Assembly (NCBI GenBank): GCA_000697665.1
Contig: KL197761.1
Coordinates: 6,025-55,003, forward strand
Reading direction: 5' to 3'
Source of the DNA: Jaapia argillacea MUCL 33604
Lineage: Eukaryota > Basidiomycota > Agaricomycetes > Jaapiales > Jaapiaceae
Length of the DNA: 48,979 nt
Position numbers and translations under genes: made by a program. The notes beneath the pieces were generated by a model. It ran no database searches. It was not told where the DNA came from and worked only from the letters and a program-made list of their open reading frames with translations. This document shows, in pieces, positions 21,201-31,274 of the stretch (its first letter is position 1; each line of letters starts with the position of its first letter).

Positions 21201-22383
21201 TTTTTGATGGTCATTGAATTCAGGTACCTGTAGTCCTGGGTTGGTCAGAGTTTTCCGTCTTTCTTTTTTATGAAGAAGAAGGGGGAGGAAAGCTGGGATT
21301 TCGATGGTCAAATGTACTTCTTTTCCAATTGTTCTTCTAGGAATGCGTCGAGTTCCTTTTGTTCTGCCGGGGATAGGGGGTAGGTTTTACAATTGATGGG
21401 CTTCCATCCTTCTTTCAGTTCTATTGCGTGATCCCATGGACGTTTTATCAGGAAGTGTTCTGATGCCTTTTTCTCAAAGACCTTTCTGTATCTCCAGTAT
21501 TCCTTGGGTACCATCTCTTCTAGGGTTTTTTCTCTTTGTCCCTGAGCCGCTTTTTCTGCTAGTTTGATGGATTTGTTTCTGTGGGCCCTTGCCGCGATGA
21601 TGATGGGATGTTCTTCTTCTTCTGGGTCTTCGTCGTCTTCGGGTAATGGGTTTCCCATTAGCGCCTGATGTACTTTGATTCCTTGATAGGTCCATGGTCG
21701 TATTTCCTGGTCTGGGTTTGTGGTCTCGTCTGTGGTCCATAATTCGGTGGGGAGCATTTTCTGTTTCTTATGTTTCCGTATTTGGGTTCTAGTTTTCTCG
21801 ATTGTGATGGGTTCTGTGTTGTGGTTTTGGGCTTTCAGGACCGGTTTGGCTCGTGCAGAGATGGGTCCTTGTTGGATTCGGCACATGTCTGGGCATCGGC
21901 TGAGATTGAGAGTGTAGGTTTGCCCATCTATTTCGGGGTTGTGTTCTAGTAACCAATCGCTCCTGAGTATGACGTTTTCTCTTCCTATATTGGTCACATA
22001 GAATCAGTTGTTTTCCATGTGGGTTCCTTCATCCTGTCCGTGGATTCAGACTCCTAGCTCGACGTAGTAGCGGATTTCTCCATTTGCGTTTTTGGAATCG
22101 TTGACGTTGTGGACTGGAATTCGGGTTGGCAATTTCTGGAGATTCATTTGTTTGTTGATAGCGTATTCGTAGCTGATTAAGTTTCCGGTGGCCCCGCTGT
22201 CGATTAGGGCTTTGGTGGTGGCGGTTCGATTCCTTCCAATAAGTTCGATCTGGATACACAAGGATGGGGTTCCCAAATTCTTTAGAGTGGAAATGGATAA
22301 TGATTCGGGGGTATCCAAAATTTGGTATCGATTAAAGGAATCTCGTTTAACCTTCTCGTTCGCCACAGGCGGAAGGTGGTTTA
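18080..22383 (-). pseudogene. Gypsy pol polyprotein (protease, RT, RNase H, integrase, chromodomain)
   Basis: Read in one frame with internal TGA stops. Domains in order: aspartic protease (ALIDSGATGNLIS, about 22.17 kb); reverse transcriptase with KLDLRWGYNNVRI and the catalytic YLDDILIF; RNase H beginning IECDASDYATGAVLTQ; integrase with the HHCC zinc region ending YVEGCATCQ; and the DDE core (LTDRFTK, SDRGPQF, ETDGATERVNQELE). The C-terminal chromodomain reads VIKSKYTGKGKKAVKYLVRW followed by KGYPDSENTWE. The chromodomain places it in the chromovirus clade, whose members are thought to read histone marks when choosing targets. Premature TGA codons lie at about 22047, 21998, 21308, 21250 and 19379. 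Pol begins in the -1 frame relative to gag. Confidence 0.9.
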
Positions 22384-24210
22384 AAAACCCAATTTAGCAA
22401 ACTCCTCTTTCACTGTTTGTACTACTTCCCATCTGTTATCCTCTGCCGTGTCCTGTAAGAGATTCCTGATCTCTTTCCCCACATCCCTCAGTTCTTCTTC
22501 CTTCTCTTCTCCTACTTCGACCACTCGTGCTTGGAAGCGCCTTTTGAAGGGTTTCTTTCATTTGTCTGGGCAGTCGCGGGAGAAATGTCTGGGTTTCCTG
22601 CAGTAGAAGCAGGCATTAGTGTCCCTTAATTTCTTACGTTCTTGGTCGTCCAGCCGTCTGAACTGTCTGGTGCGTCGATTCCTTCCAAAGCGGGTGGCGT
22701 CTATGTCCATGGGGACGCCTTCTGACTGGTAGGGGCGTTGATAACGGGGGGTGGGGTCGTCAGGGTATATAGGTTTGGCCGATCGGAATCTCCAGGATTT
22801 TTCGGCAGCGGCTTGCTGCCAAAGGAGGTCTTCTTGAATGGCGGCGGCTTTGAAGTTGGCGTAGTTAGAGGGTGGAACGGGGAGATGAATGATCGCATGA
22901 AGGATATCCCAATTGAGTCCCTTCTTGAAGTACTCGAGTAGGGCTACGTTGTTAAACTCCATATAGCGGGCTAGGTCCTTGAATTTAGCCACGTAGTCGT
23001 CGATGGAGGATCTTCCTTGTTGTAGGTTCTGAATTTGCATCCTCGCGGTTCCTCCCTTGTCCAGCTCTTTGAACGCGTCTTTGATGCGAGCGATAAATTC
23101 GTTCCACGAGTCCTTGCTTCCATCAGCTTTGGTATAGGGACCGGTGGGTTTCTCGTAATCCTCAATGTATTTCATCGCCCAGGAACCTGCAGTGCCTTCC
23201 TTCATGAAGGAGAGGGTATAGGCGATCTTGGCCCATTCGTTTTTGAAGTCATCGGGGTTGGCTCCGATGTTAAGTTTAACTTCTTGAACGAATTTATCAG
23301 TCCGTTGGCGATCGCAGGTGAAGACTGATGGTGGGGCGAGTTTAGGTCCTTTGTTGGTAGCGCCTGACATGACGTTGATGGAAGGTCCAGGCGGGGGTGG
23401 TGGAGGTGGTGGAGGTGGTGGCGGAACAGGCAGGATTTGGGGTTGGGGAGCTGGGGTATATACGGGGTAGTTCGGTGGGTTGGGGGGGGGGTGCGTCATA
23501 GACGGGGGCTGTTTCTTCAGGATAGGTTTGCTGGGCAGGAGGGTTCTGTGTTGGGGAGTGTGAATCTTCTGGTTCTTCGGTGATGGGGGCGTGGGTGAGT
23601 TGAGTTTCCGCTTCTTCCTCGGTGGTTGAGTAGTCGTCGTCTGATGCTTCTGGGGCTTGGTAAGATGTCCTAGAAGCAGTTCTAGACACAGCTTCACATA
23701 GTTCTTGTAGTCCTCGATCGCTGCCGACTGATTGTCTGCTTGGTTGTCGCGAGGGGGGTTTGGGTCGAGGGGTCCCTCCTCTGGAGACTCTTTGATAGGG
23801 GTTAGTCCATGGGGGTTGGGTGGATGATGACACGATGAGCGGGGTGGGGGAGGCGATCGGGGGTGATACTGGGCTGGTCAGGGTTTGGATGACTGCGGGA
23901 GGGTTTGGTAGTAATTCTGGGTGGATTCAAAGGTATTCGTCGAGGGTGGGAAGATTGGGGTTAAAGGGGAATTTGGTAGGTGTTTCGAAGAGGTTGAATT
24001 TGCCGCTTTCGTCAAGGACAAAGGGTTGTTGGTTGTAGTAGAAGAGACCAGTGGTTTGGTCAAAACAGACCTTTGCTTTGACGTTGTTGGTATACCTGCC
24101 GTATTTGAGTTCTGCGAAGGTAGGTGTGTGTGTCCTTTCTGGAAGGTGATGTCGGTCGTACTGGGAGACGAAGTTGGGATCAATTTTGGCGAGTGTGTAA
24201 GGGTGGGGGA
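22381..24210 (-). pseudogene. Gypsy gag
   Basis: The capsid-like core (for example KEGTAGSWAMKYIEDYEKP, YVAKFKDLARYMEFN, GLNWDILHAIIHLPVPP) is followed by a CCHC knuckle, CFYCRKPRHFSRDC, ending near 22560. A TGA at 22558 interrupts the frame. Beyond it a charged tail (RVVEVGEEKEEELRDVGKE) continues to TAA at 22381-22383. Upstream, the N-terminal part (FAELKYGRYTNN, TTGLFYYNQQPFVLDESGKF) lies in frame with a further TGA at about 23930. A shift at a run of about ten G on the plus strand near 23485-23495 separates the N-terminal frame from the core frame. The core is preceded by a polyproline run encoded by GGT/GGA repeats at 23393-23420. The true start codon is not visible. Confidence 0.75.
22384..22390 (-). 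promoter_or_regulatory. Candidate -1 ribosomal frameshift site between gag and pol
   Basis: On the minus strand the gag frame reads TTG GGT TTT TAA. GGGTTTT fits the X XXY YYZ slippery rule and lies directly before the gag stop. Slipping back one base enters pol (GGG TTT TTA AAC), whose frame is closed just upstream by TAA. This arrangement would make Gag-Pol by frameshifting. I did not establish a downstream stimulatory structure. Confidence 0.5.
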
Positions 24211-24780
24211 ACTAATTCGATGTGTTGTCGATGGAGTAGTTCCACTTCTTCCGCTTGTCAGCGTATTCTTTCGATGATGTTATTGATTCGTGTGCGGAGA
24301 GCAATGAGGTCGTTTGAAACAATGTTGAGTTGGTGGTGCAGTTGGTTGAGCTCTTGAGTGACAAGTAGAAACACGCTTAGAAAGGCGTCGATGTGGATCC
24401 TGACTTCTGCCAGTTTTGTGATCCGCTGATGGCTTGAAGCACAGTTAAGATACGTGCGAGTTTGGAGTGTTTCCTAATTCGTCATTTCTTGGGGGATGGT
24501 GCGTGGCAATGGGTAGCGACGGGGGATAGTGCTGCGGGGGTTTCTAGTTGTGGTCTACCGACAGGGTAAAGGGCGTGTGTGGCTCGTCGTTTGACGAACA
24601 CAAGCTGTTTATTGTCGGAGCGTTGTACTAGAAATAGGGGTCGGATGTCAATGGTGTCCATGATACTGGGGCGGGGTTCGTTGGTTATGACAACACGATA
24701 TGATTCCAGGGTGGGAGGGGTCGCAGATCCTGACTGCGTCGGTGTCGTAGAGGGAGTAGGGTGTAAAAAGCTTGTCCAAG
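24211..24780 (-). other. Gypsy 5' internal region between LTR and gag
   Basis: The minus strand just inside the 5' LTR reads CTTGGACAAGCTTTTTACAC. A primer site beginning TGGACAAGC is possible, but I could not match it to a tRNA, and some chromoviruses self-prime. Farther in, a frame with a coiled-coil-like stretch (LNQLHHQLNIVSNDLIALRT) ends at a TGA near 24267. It may be an N-terminal gag segment in another frame. Confidence 0.4.
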
Positions 24781-25257
24781 TGTTACGAGCGTCTTAGCGT
24801 TAGCGAAGATAGTGAGTAAGACTTGTAAGTCCTTTGGATACTTCGCTTACCAGGTACTCAGGCTACAACGATAGAGGCGGTAGAGGATGACGAACGAGAG
24901 CGAACCAGTTGAAGGGTACAGGCTAAGATGCTGTATTATTCAAGTGGACAAGCTTAAGGAATACAGGAGGGTGAGAGCGCCTTATATACTAGGGGCCGAG
25001 AAGGAGAACCTAGTGGAATGGTATAGAAGGCGCTAAGAATAGCATCCTGGGAATACAAGAGAATGTGATAGAAAGGTAGAGAATAGGGTGGAACATCCAA
25101 GGAATCGGTAGCCAGCCGAACGAAGTATAAGACAAGGCCAAACTAATAATAGGACGACGAGATATAAATAGAATGAGTCCGAGATAAGATACGGTAGGAC
25201 GAGATAAGATGTCCCCAGATAAGATAAAAAATGAAACAGATATACAAAGTCGTAACA
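24781..25257 (-). repeat. 5' LTR
   Basis: This 477-bp partner of the left LTR has the same length and the same TGTTAC/GTAACA ends. On the minus strand this is the promoter-bearing 5' LTR. Confidence 0.93.
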
Positions 25258-25262
25258 TTCAC
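25258..25262. repeat. Target-site duplication TTCAC (right)
   Basis: Directly follows the LTR and equals 16298-16302. On the minus strand it is the GTGAA inside ACC ACG GTG AAG of the interrupted host exon. Confidence 0.9.
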
Positions 25263-25663
25263 CGTGGTTGTGGCGGCCCTCAAGAATCCATGGCGCCAGT
25301 CGGCTTGACCCTGTTTAGCCTATGTAAAAGGGCATATATTAGATATCTCAGAGGTAACATGACGATAAATTACACCATGTACCACCAAGATGATCTTCGA
25401 GCCATCTTCCTCATCCTCAAGGTTGATCTGGAGTTCCGGGTATACCAAATCGAAGGCTTCATGCAGTAACTTCAGGAATACATCCCCATTGATGTTCCAA
25501 GGGTTTGGGAATTGCCCCATGAGCTTGCACAGGGTGGGTTTAACCGTCGTCCGCCAGTCGTTGTGGGGTACTCGGGGTGCGTGAGGTCCGAGTGAGGGGT
25601 AGTTGTTCGTCTTCAATGGAAATTGAAGAATGGGAGGGATCAGTGTTTCGGAATGCGGGAATG
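25258..25663 (-). pseudogene. Host gene of unknown function, middle exons (between the two insertions)
   Basis: The minus strand reads PFPHSETLIPPILQF, NDWRTTVKPTLCKLMGQFP and NPWNINGDVFLKLLHEAFD to a GTAATT donor at 25373. After a 54-nt intron the frame resumes at 25319 with GQADWRHGFLRAATTTVK. It is cut at 25258 by the gypsy target duplication and at 25663 by the second insertion. The exon from 27864, joined across the second insertion to 25374, is exactly 588 nt (196 codons). The exon from 25319, joined across gypsy to 16174, is 186 nt (62 codons). Both keep phase 0. Confidence 0.72.
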
Positions 25664-26595
25664 TGTAGGACAGACTAGGTAGGGTCTGGAAATGATGTGT
25701 CCAGTAATCGGAACACAAAGGGAAACTCGACTCGACACAGCGATAGTGGAGGAGTAATCCCGAGGGGAGGGTGCGCTATGGCGAGTACTTGTGCAGGTGT
25801 CCGAAACGTCGGGAATCGGGTCGGACTGCTCGGAAATCTAAGGACGCGATACGACGAAACTAACTGTAAGACGTGTGACGAAAACAAACTAAAACGAAAG
25901 GAAAACGAAGAAATCAAATTGAAACGAACTGAAACTAATACGTCGGGATAGGAACGAAAGGGAAACACTAATCGGAACGAAATAAGATCGGAACGAATCG
26001 AAAAGAAAGCGTCGAGATAGAACGTGAATGCCGGGAAACGTCAACACAAGTCGAAAGTAAGAAATACCGGAAATCCCGAAGGTAAAGAAGTCCGAAGCCC
26101 GAGACAGTTAGATTCTGAGGGGACACTAGAGAGCAACACAAGGACAAGCTTTAGATTGAGAGCACAAGGGTGAACGACATCCGAGAGCAACTCAGGACAA
26201 GAGAGATCACAAAAGATTGTTATTGGGAAAGTAGCTACAGACAGGTTTTTATACCTAAGTGCATGAGGTAGCTACAGAATAGGAAAGGATAAAGGGAATG
26301 GTGAATTCAGGACAACATGAGGGTGAATCAAGTGAAGGAGTACGCAACGAAAGAGGGGGACAAGTCGGAAGTCAAGTAACTGAGGTAAAACATACTGAGT
26401 ATTCCTCGGAAGCGAGTGAAGTCCTATCGGAGGTGTATCGGACTGAAAGGGGAAGTGCACAGAAGCCTCGGGATGAGCAGGATCTATAGTATTTAATCTC
26501 GGAAACCTAAAGCGAGTATCTTCCTGATCGAGGACTCAGCGCAAGAGCACAGACATGAGGTGGAGAAGTCGATAAGCGATGGTGTGGAGAGTGAT

Positions 26596-26914
26596 NNNNN
26601 NNNNNNNNNNNNNNNNNNNNNNNNNNNNNNNNNNNNNNNNNNNNNNNNNNNNNNNNNNNNNNNNNNNNNNNNNNNNNNNNNNNNNNNNNNNNNNNNNNNN
26701 NNNNNNNNNNNNNNNNNNNNNNNNNNNNNNNNNNNNNNNNNNNNNNNNNNNNNNNNNNNNNNNNNNNNNNNNNNNNNNNNNNNNNNNNNNNNNNNNNNNN
26801 NNNNNNNNNNNNNNNNNNNNNNNNNNNNNNNNNNNNNNNNNNNNNNNNNNNNNNNNNNNNNNNNNNNNNNNNNNNNNNNNNNNNNNNNNNNNNNNNNNNN
26901 NNNNNNNNNNNNNN
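26596..26914. other. Assembly gap (319 N)
   Basis: A run of N within the second insertion. Open frames that cross it are artefacts. Confidence 0.99.
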
Positions 26915-27029
26915 GTAAGTGTTTTGTAAATCCTGGAGTATCGGATCATCGGAACGTGTTGTGGCAGTGTATCGGGGACTCGGATCATCGAGATAAAGAA
27001 CTTCCTGATAAGATTGTTGAGATTCCGGG

Positions 27030-27390
27030 ACGTGCAAGGTCGTAAGTCCAAGGTGGTGAAGGAGGAGATCTGAGTTGAATCGGGTGTCTCGGAGTCCTAG
27101 GAACGTTCGCATCGGGTGCAGTCGGAGTTGTATCGTCGGGACGAATACGGTCCTAACTTGATAACGTCGGAATTCCCGATACTGAATGACGTGGAGGCGA
27201 GATGGTGAACAACTAGTCTTGAGTCGAATTCCGATGTTCCGGACTCCTATGAACGTTTGCATCGGGTGCATCGGAATCGTATCGTCGGGTTGAATACAGT
27301 CCTAATCGTAGAACATCGGAAATCCTGATACTGAGCAACGTGGAGGCGAAATGGTGGACATCTGGTCTCGGGAGGAATCTCGGAGTTGGA
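27030..27390. repeat. 150-bp tandem repeat
   Basis: GAACGTTYGCATCGGGTGCA occurs at 27101 and 27251, and ACTGANNNACGTGGAGGCGA at 27181 and 27330, a period of 149-150 bp. A more diverged unit begins near 27030 (GGGACGTGCAAGG). The array continues toward the gap and probably explains why assembly failed there. Confidence 0.75.
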
Positions 27391-27559
27391 GCGGATAGGA
27401 AATTCCGATGTCATCCAGAATACGATCGAATCATTAGGAGAATTGGGCGCGCCTTCGGACGTTTGGATATTTCCGAGTTCGGAATGACGAGGGAGCAAAT
27501 TACTGAGAGTCGAGTTTCGTTTGAGATGGGACTGAGTGCCGTGTGGTTGTCAGGAGTGA

Positions 27560-28469
27560 GGGAATGGGATGTTGGGTCCGAAATCGTATGAAACTGGTGA
27601 GTTCAACTCGATCTGAAGAGAGGGGATGTTGTCTGCTCGACCCGATGGAGACACGGTCGAACTAGTAGAATAGCGCGATTCCGTTCGTAGGCGGATTGGG
27701 TTCCCCACATCGTCCTTCACCCAACTGGGAAGCGTTTCAACAGATTTAGAGTCCTCCTCTGGGACAGAAGTCTTGGTGCGATGTTTCTTCTCAGGGACTT
27801 CAGTCTCCGCTGGTGACAGTGAGTCGAGATCAGCGTCTTCAGTGTCAGATAAAATTTCAACCATCTATTGACGAATTAGATGGAAATTTTCAAGAGCGGA
27901 ATCACGTACGTTACGGTGCTTGTGGGGAAGCATTATCGCAGCTTTCCGGTCGAGCGCCAGATCATTATGATTGAAGCCACCAATGGTTTCGTGAGAGTTG
28001 GTTCTTCGATGGTTTGGTTTTGGGAGTCTACGTTGGACAACAGTGGGATTGGATGTAGCAGGGGTGGCAGATCGGGATGATGGAGTGGCAGACCGAGACC
28101 CAGCAGCCGATTTCGCAAGGAGAGGACAAACATTTTGCTTCCAAGTCGTAGGCAATGATGGCGGGACAGTCTTGCCTTTCTTTGCGGGTTTCTCGGATTC
28201 AGCCGGTCTGTGAGTTGATAGATAAGCCCATCTATCAGACTTTCCAAGATAACGAAACTCACACAGCTTTCTGCTTTGTAACTTCCTTCCTTAAAGCATC
28301 CATCGCCAAACGTGATTCTTCACGTTCGTCTTTCTTCGTCTTTCTTGCCTTGGGATTCTGCTCCACAAGTCAACACAAATCTATGTGAAAAAAGATTAGA
28401 GCTTACTTGGTCACTCTTCGTCGTCTTTCCTCTGGCCGGTTGCTTAGGGTTGGCTGCCAACTGCTCTTG
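27560..28469 (-). pseudogene. Host gene of unknown function, N-terminal exons
   Basis: Exons on the minus strand: up to 28407, 28357-28263, 28207-27910 and 27864-27560, with introns of 49, 55 and 45 nt. The protein is basic and low-complexity: KARKTKKDEREESRLAMDAL, then a Ser/Arg/Thr-rich stretch (GSRSATPSSRSATPATSNPT), then an acidic segment (VEILSDTEDADLDSLSP). This looks like a disordered nuclear-type N terminus ahead of the conserved domain. The frame is open from 28469 downward; a TAA at 28470-28472 lies upstream, which may be intronic or a true lesion, and no start codon was found. Confidence 0.65.
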
Positions 28470-28560
28470 TTAAGCCCCAACATCACCTACACCCGCAACC
28501 GATGGACGATCCACAACATCACTGGTGCCACCCACTGCTCCATCAGCAAAAAACAGCTTT

Positions 28561-28760
28561 GCAAGGTAGCCCAAGATAGCTCTAGTAGCTTGTATACCCA
28601 GGTGGTATACCCCCAATTATATAGCTTACCGTAGCTCCAAATATGGACTATGTAGCTCCCCATACCTCTCTCGGTAGTTGCGGATAACAACAATGTACAT
28701 CAGTAGCTGGGTAGCGTCATAGCCCTATGTAGCCTCTGTAGTGACATATAGCTACCCTAG
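28561..28760 (+). repeat. TAGC-motif array
   Basis: Eleven TAGC motifs, several as GTAGCTCC, occur in about 200 bp. A weaker array in the opposite orientation (GCTA/CTAC) lies at 30390-30600. The pair could be subterminal regions of a roughly 2-kb DNA element spanning 28.56-30.60 kb. No clear terminal inverted repeat or target duplication was found. Confidence 0.4.
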
Positions 28761-28769
28761 TAGGTATTA

Positions 28770-30582
28770 TTCTGTGTGGATACCCTCAAACTTGCATCAA
28801 GCCAGAACAACAGCAACAGAAAACAGATAGATCATGCATTGGTCAAGGAGCCGGAGAGAGTTACAGGTGAGGGAGGGTACACGATTCCTGCTCACAACGT
28901 CCGAAACCTACTACTTATCACCACTCTGCGCCACTGCCCCACCCCATCAATTCATCATCATAACTTCCTGAGATCAGCACAAAGGAGGAACAAACAGCAG
29001 AGCTTGAGGTTGGAAGGCCACTTCATGTGCGTGTTGTGGAGCCGCGTGTTCTCCGTGATCTTCTTCCGAGGGCACAGGTAGCAGAGAGGCAACACAGGAG
29101 TGAGAGTGATGATGGGTCGGAACCGGCGATGACAAACATAGGGGAGCACTTTGTCGAATGCATCGAACCTCTTCACAAGGCAACATCAGCAGATGGAAGT
29201 AGCGTCCTTGATTCCGCTATGAACTTGCCCAGTGACGGACTCTAAGCCGATGGACAACTTGTGTCACGAAACTGGGTTGACAGAAGGGAGGGAGGGTTAT
29301 CGGATATCCTTGTGCCACCCCAGAGGAACTTGAGCACGCATACAGGCGATGATGGTATTCCAGACGAGGATGAAGCAAGGGTTTGGGTCCAGATGGTGGC
29401 GGTGGCAGCTGGTGACAGACGGCACTAGGATTCACCACATGATCACCAAGAAACACGTCAAGCAGGAAGATTGACTGCCCAAGAGAGCAAAAGGATATGA
29501 GGGGCATATGATGTTTGAACCAAGGGACCAGTCAACAAGCCAACACTTGCAAATCGACTCTGGAAGCCTGAGAAGCATTGCGGCTCAATTTGCAGTTGTA
29601 ACACCATTGAGGAAGTTTGTGCGATCAGTGGGTGCGAGAAATCTTGTAGGACACCTTTGAGTGGTAGGGAGGTGTTTGAGTGATAGGGAGGTTTGGGTGG
29701 AAGCCAAGTTCAGGAAATAACAGCGACGAAGCTCAGTAATGGAAGAGACAAAGGAGGCAGAGCCTGTCAGGAGGAAATGCGAAGGCGTTTCAATGAGAAA
29801 GTTTGAACTCCGCTTGAAAACATGGTTTGTTGATCGTCACATGATGCATGGTGCGTGTCTCCAGCTTCAGCGGTTCGGGGTCTGTCGTTCTGTCGTTGTT
29901 GTAACACGTCCACTCACTGCTGGATTATCACTGCAATCCTTCGTGACCATCTTCCTGAATCCGACGTCCTGTAGTCAAACCAAATGGACTGTGCTGCGAA
30001 CTGGGATGCCAGCAAGGACATCTGAGTCGAACACACATGGCCAACGGTGGCACCACCTGCTCATCTCCTCATACTTCTGTATCTTCAGTTGCTTCCGTTA
30101 GTCCAACCTGGATACTGGCATGTTCACCTTCTCTCATCAACTTTTCAAATCATTTGAAACTATCACCTCATGGGAACTTGAGTGGAACCACTGACCCCTC
30201 ACGATCATTGGACACAAGACAAAAATTGTGTCATTTAGTGTGATGTTGTAACCCATACTTCTGTCCTTGTAGATGAGTTTTCTAATATGAATGGTGTTAA
30301 GTGTTGATCATGCATTCTTGTGATCGTGCTCGTGAGTGCCCATCGTTGTTGGGTGCTTCAGAGTGTCTGCACCGACCACTTCTGAGTTGTGCTATGTTTG
30401 CGGGGTTCACGCAAAGTAGCCTACATTGTAATGGCACCACGTAGTGTTGTTCTATGTCTTGAAAAGGCTTACTACCTTGCAATACAGAGGCAAACCAGGA
30501 GCTACAGTGTCTACCACATGCTCCCGGACTCACATCTGCAGCTACAAGGCACAACTGGGACTACAAAGTGCTACTGGGCACC
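28770..30582. other. Stop-ridden sequence without a recognisable gene
   Basis: One plus-strand frame (about 28950-29500) has coding-like segments separated by single stops (for example RSESDDGSEPAMTNIGEHF and STHTGDDGIPDEDEARVW), so it may be a decayed ORF. I recognise no family. The remainder holds only short frames. Confidence 0.35.
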
Positions 30583-30850
30583 TCATTGAGCTATACAACA
30601 AAAACCTTTTTCCTGATGTCCGTTACCAACAGGTTCAATATCGTCACAATCCCTAGCATAGTCATTCTCCAACTCAGCCAGCGCCCTCATTTTGGCTTCA
30701 ACTTCCTTTCTCCTCTCCTCGATCTCCAGTTTCCTTCTCTCTGCAAGCTTGTCCTTCTCCTGTCTCTTTCGCTCAGCCTCTGCTGATATATCAGCCATCC
30801 TTTGCTTTTCGATCCCTGCTGTGGTTCCGGGGTGTGGATTGTTTGAAGGT
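30583..30850 (-). CDS. Fragment encoding a charged coiled coil, unknown
   Basis: The frame includes MADISAEAERKRQEKDKLAE and EERRKEVEAKMRALAELEND, a strongly charged heptad-like helix. It is preceded by a Pro-rich stretch (DDSSAPIPPPSIAPPRPY) that is separated by a stop near 30861. It may be the end of a broken or multi-exon gene on the minus strand; no partner exons could be placed with confidence. Confidence 0.35.
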
Positions 30851-31274
30851 CAAGTGCTATAGGGTCGTGGAGGAGCTATGGACGGTGGTGGAATGGGGGC
30901 GCTGGAGTCATCCTGGGGATCCTGCAGCTGGTCCCTGAGTTGGGTCTTGCTCGCGATCGTGAACTTTGCCATCCTCAGCTGGTGGACCAGGAGTGGTAGC
31001 CACAGCCTTCGGTTTCCGTCCTCACTTCTTTTGTGTCATGGGGGCTACAATGCTGGCGCTAGCTTCCTCCAGTACTGCATTGGTTTTCTTCTTCTGTGAG
31101 CATGTCTGTCGACCCATGTGTGCTATAGGCTTTTGGTTTGGGGGAATGTCAATGTTGTTGAGGCAGAGTGGAGTGACGTGGCAACAGGTGAAGGACTGTG
31201 TCTCTTGTCAGGAAAGTCCCAGTAAAATTTGAAGTTGCTTCACTCTTGCTGTTCGCTACAACACTTTTTGCTCA

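Larger units (their letters stand above)
16303..25257 (-). mobile_element. Ty3/gypsy chromovirus-type LTR retrotransposon
   Basis: The element is 8,955 bp with two 477-bp LTRs (TGTTAC..GTAACA ends) and a 5-bp target duplication. On the minus strand it encodes gag, then protease-RT-RNase H-integrase with a C-terminal chromodomain, then a third ORF. It is a complete but defective copy: I read ten premature stops, all TGA, and one homopolymer frameshift. It is inserted, in the same orientation, inside an exon of the split host gene. Confidence 0.95.
25664..27559. mobile_element. Second insertion in the host gene (unclassified, about 1.9 kb including a gap)
   Basis: GGGAATG at 25657-25663 and 27560-27566 flanks the insert as a probable target duplication; removing the insert plus one copy rejoins the host frame. 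About 60 bp inside each end lies an inverted match (AAACTCGACTC near 25728, and its reverse complement near 27506). Together with a purine-rich left half full of CGGAAC/GAAACG words this suggests a non-autonomous DNA element. No transposase-like ORF is visible, though 319 nt are unsequenced. The termini themselves are not clear inverted repeats, so the class is open. Confidence 0.55.

Noticed and set aside
17236-24270. UGA reassignment to Arg or Trp in this genome
   Set aside because: All ten internal gypsy stops are TGA, which invites the idea. But the other host-gene lesions include TAG stops and single-base frameshifts, and the LTRs show independent CpG-directed mutation, which explains TGA without a new code.
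26507-27271. Long open frames at 26507-27271 on both strands
   Set aside because: They run through the 319-nt N gap and have no coding evidence.
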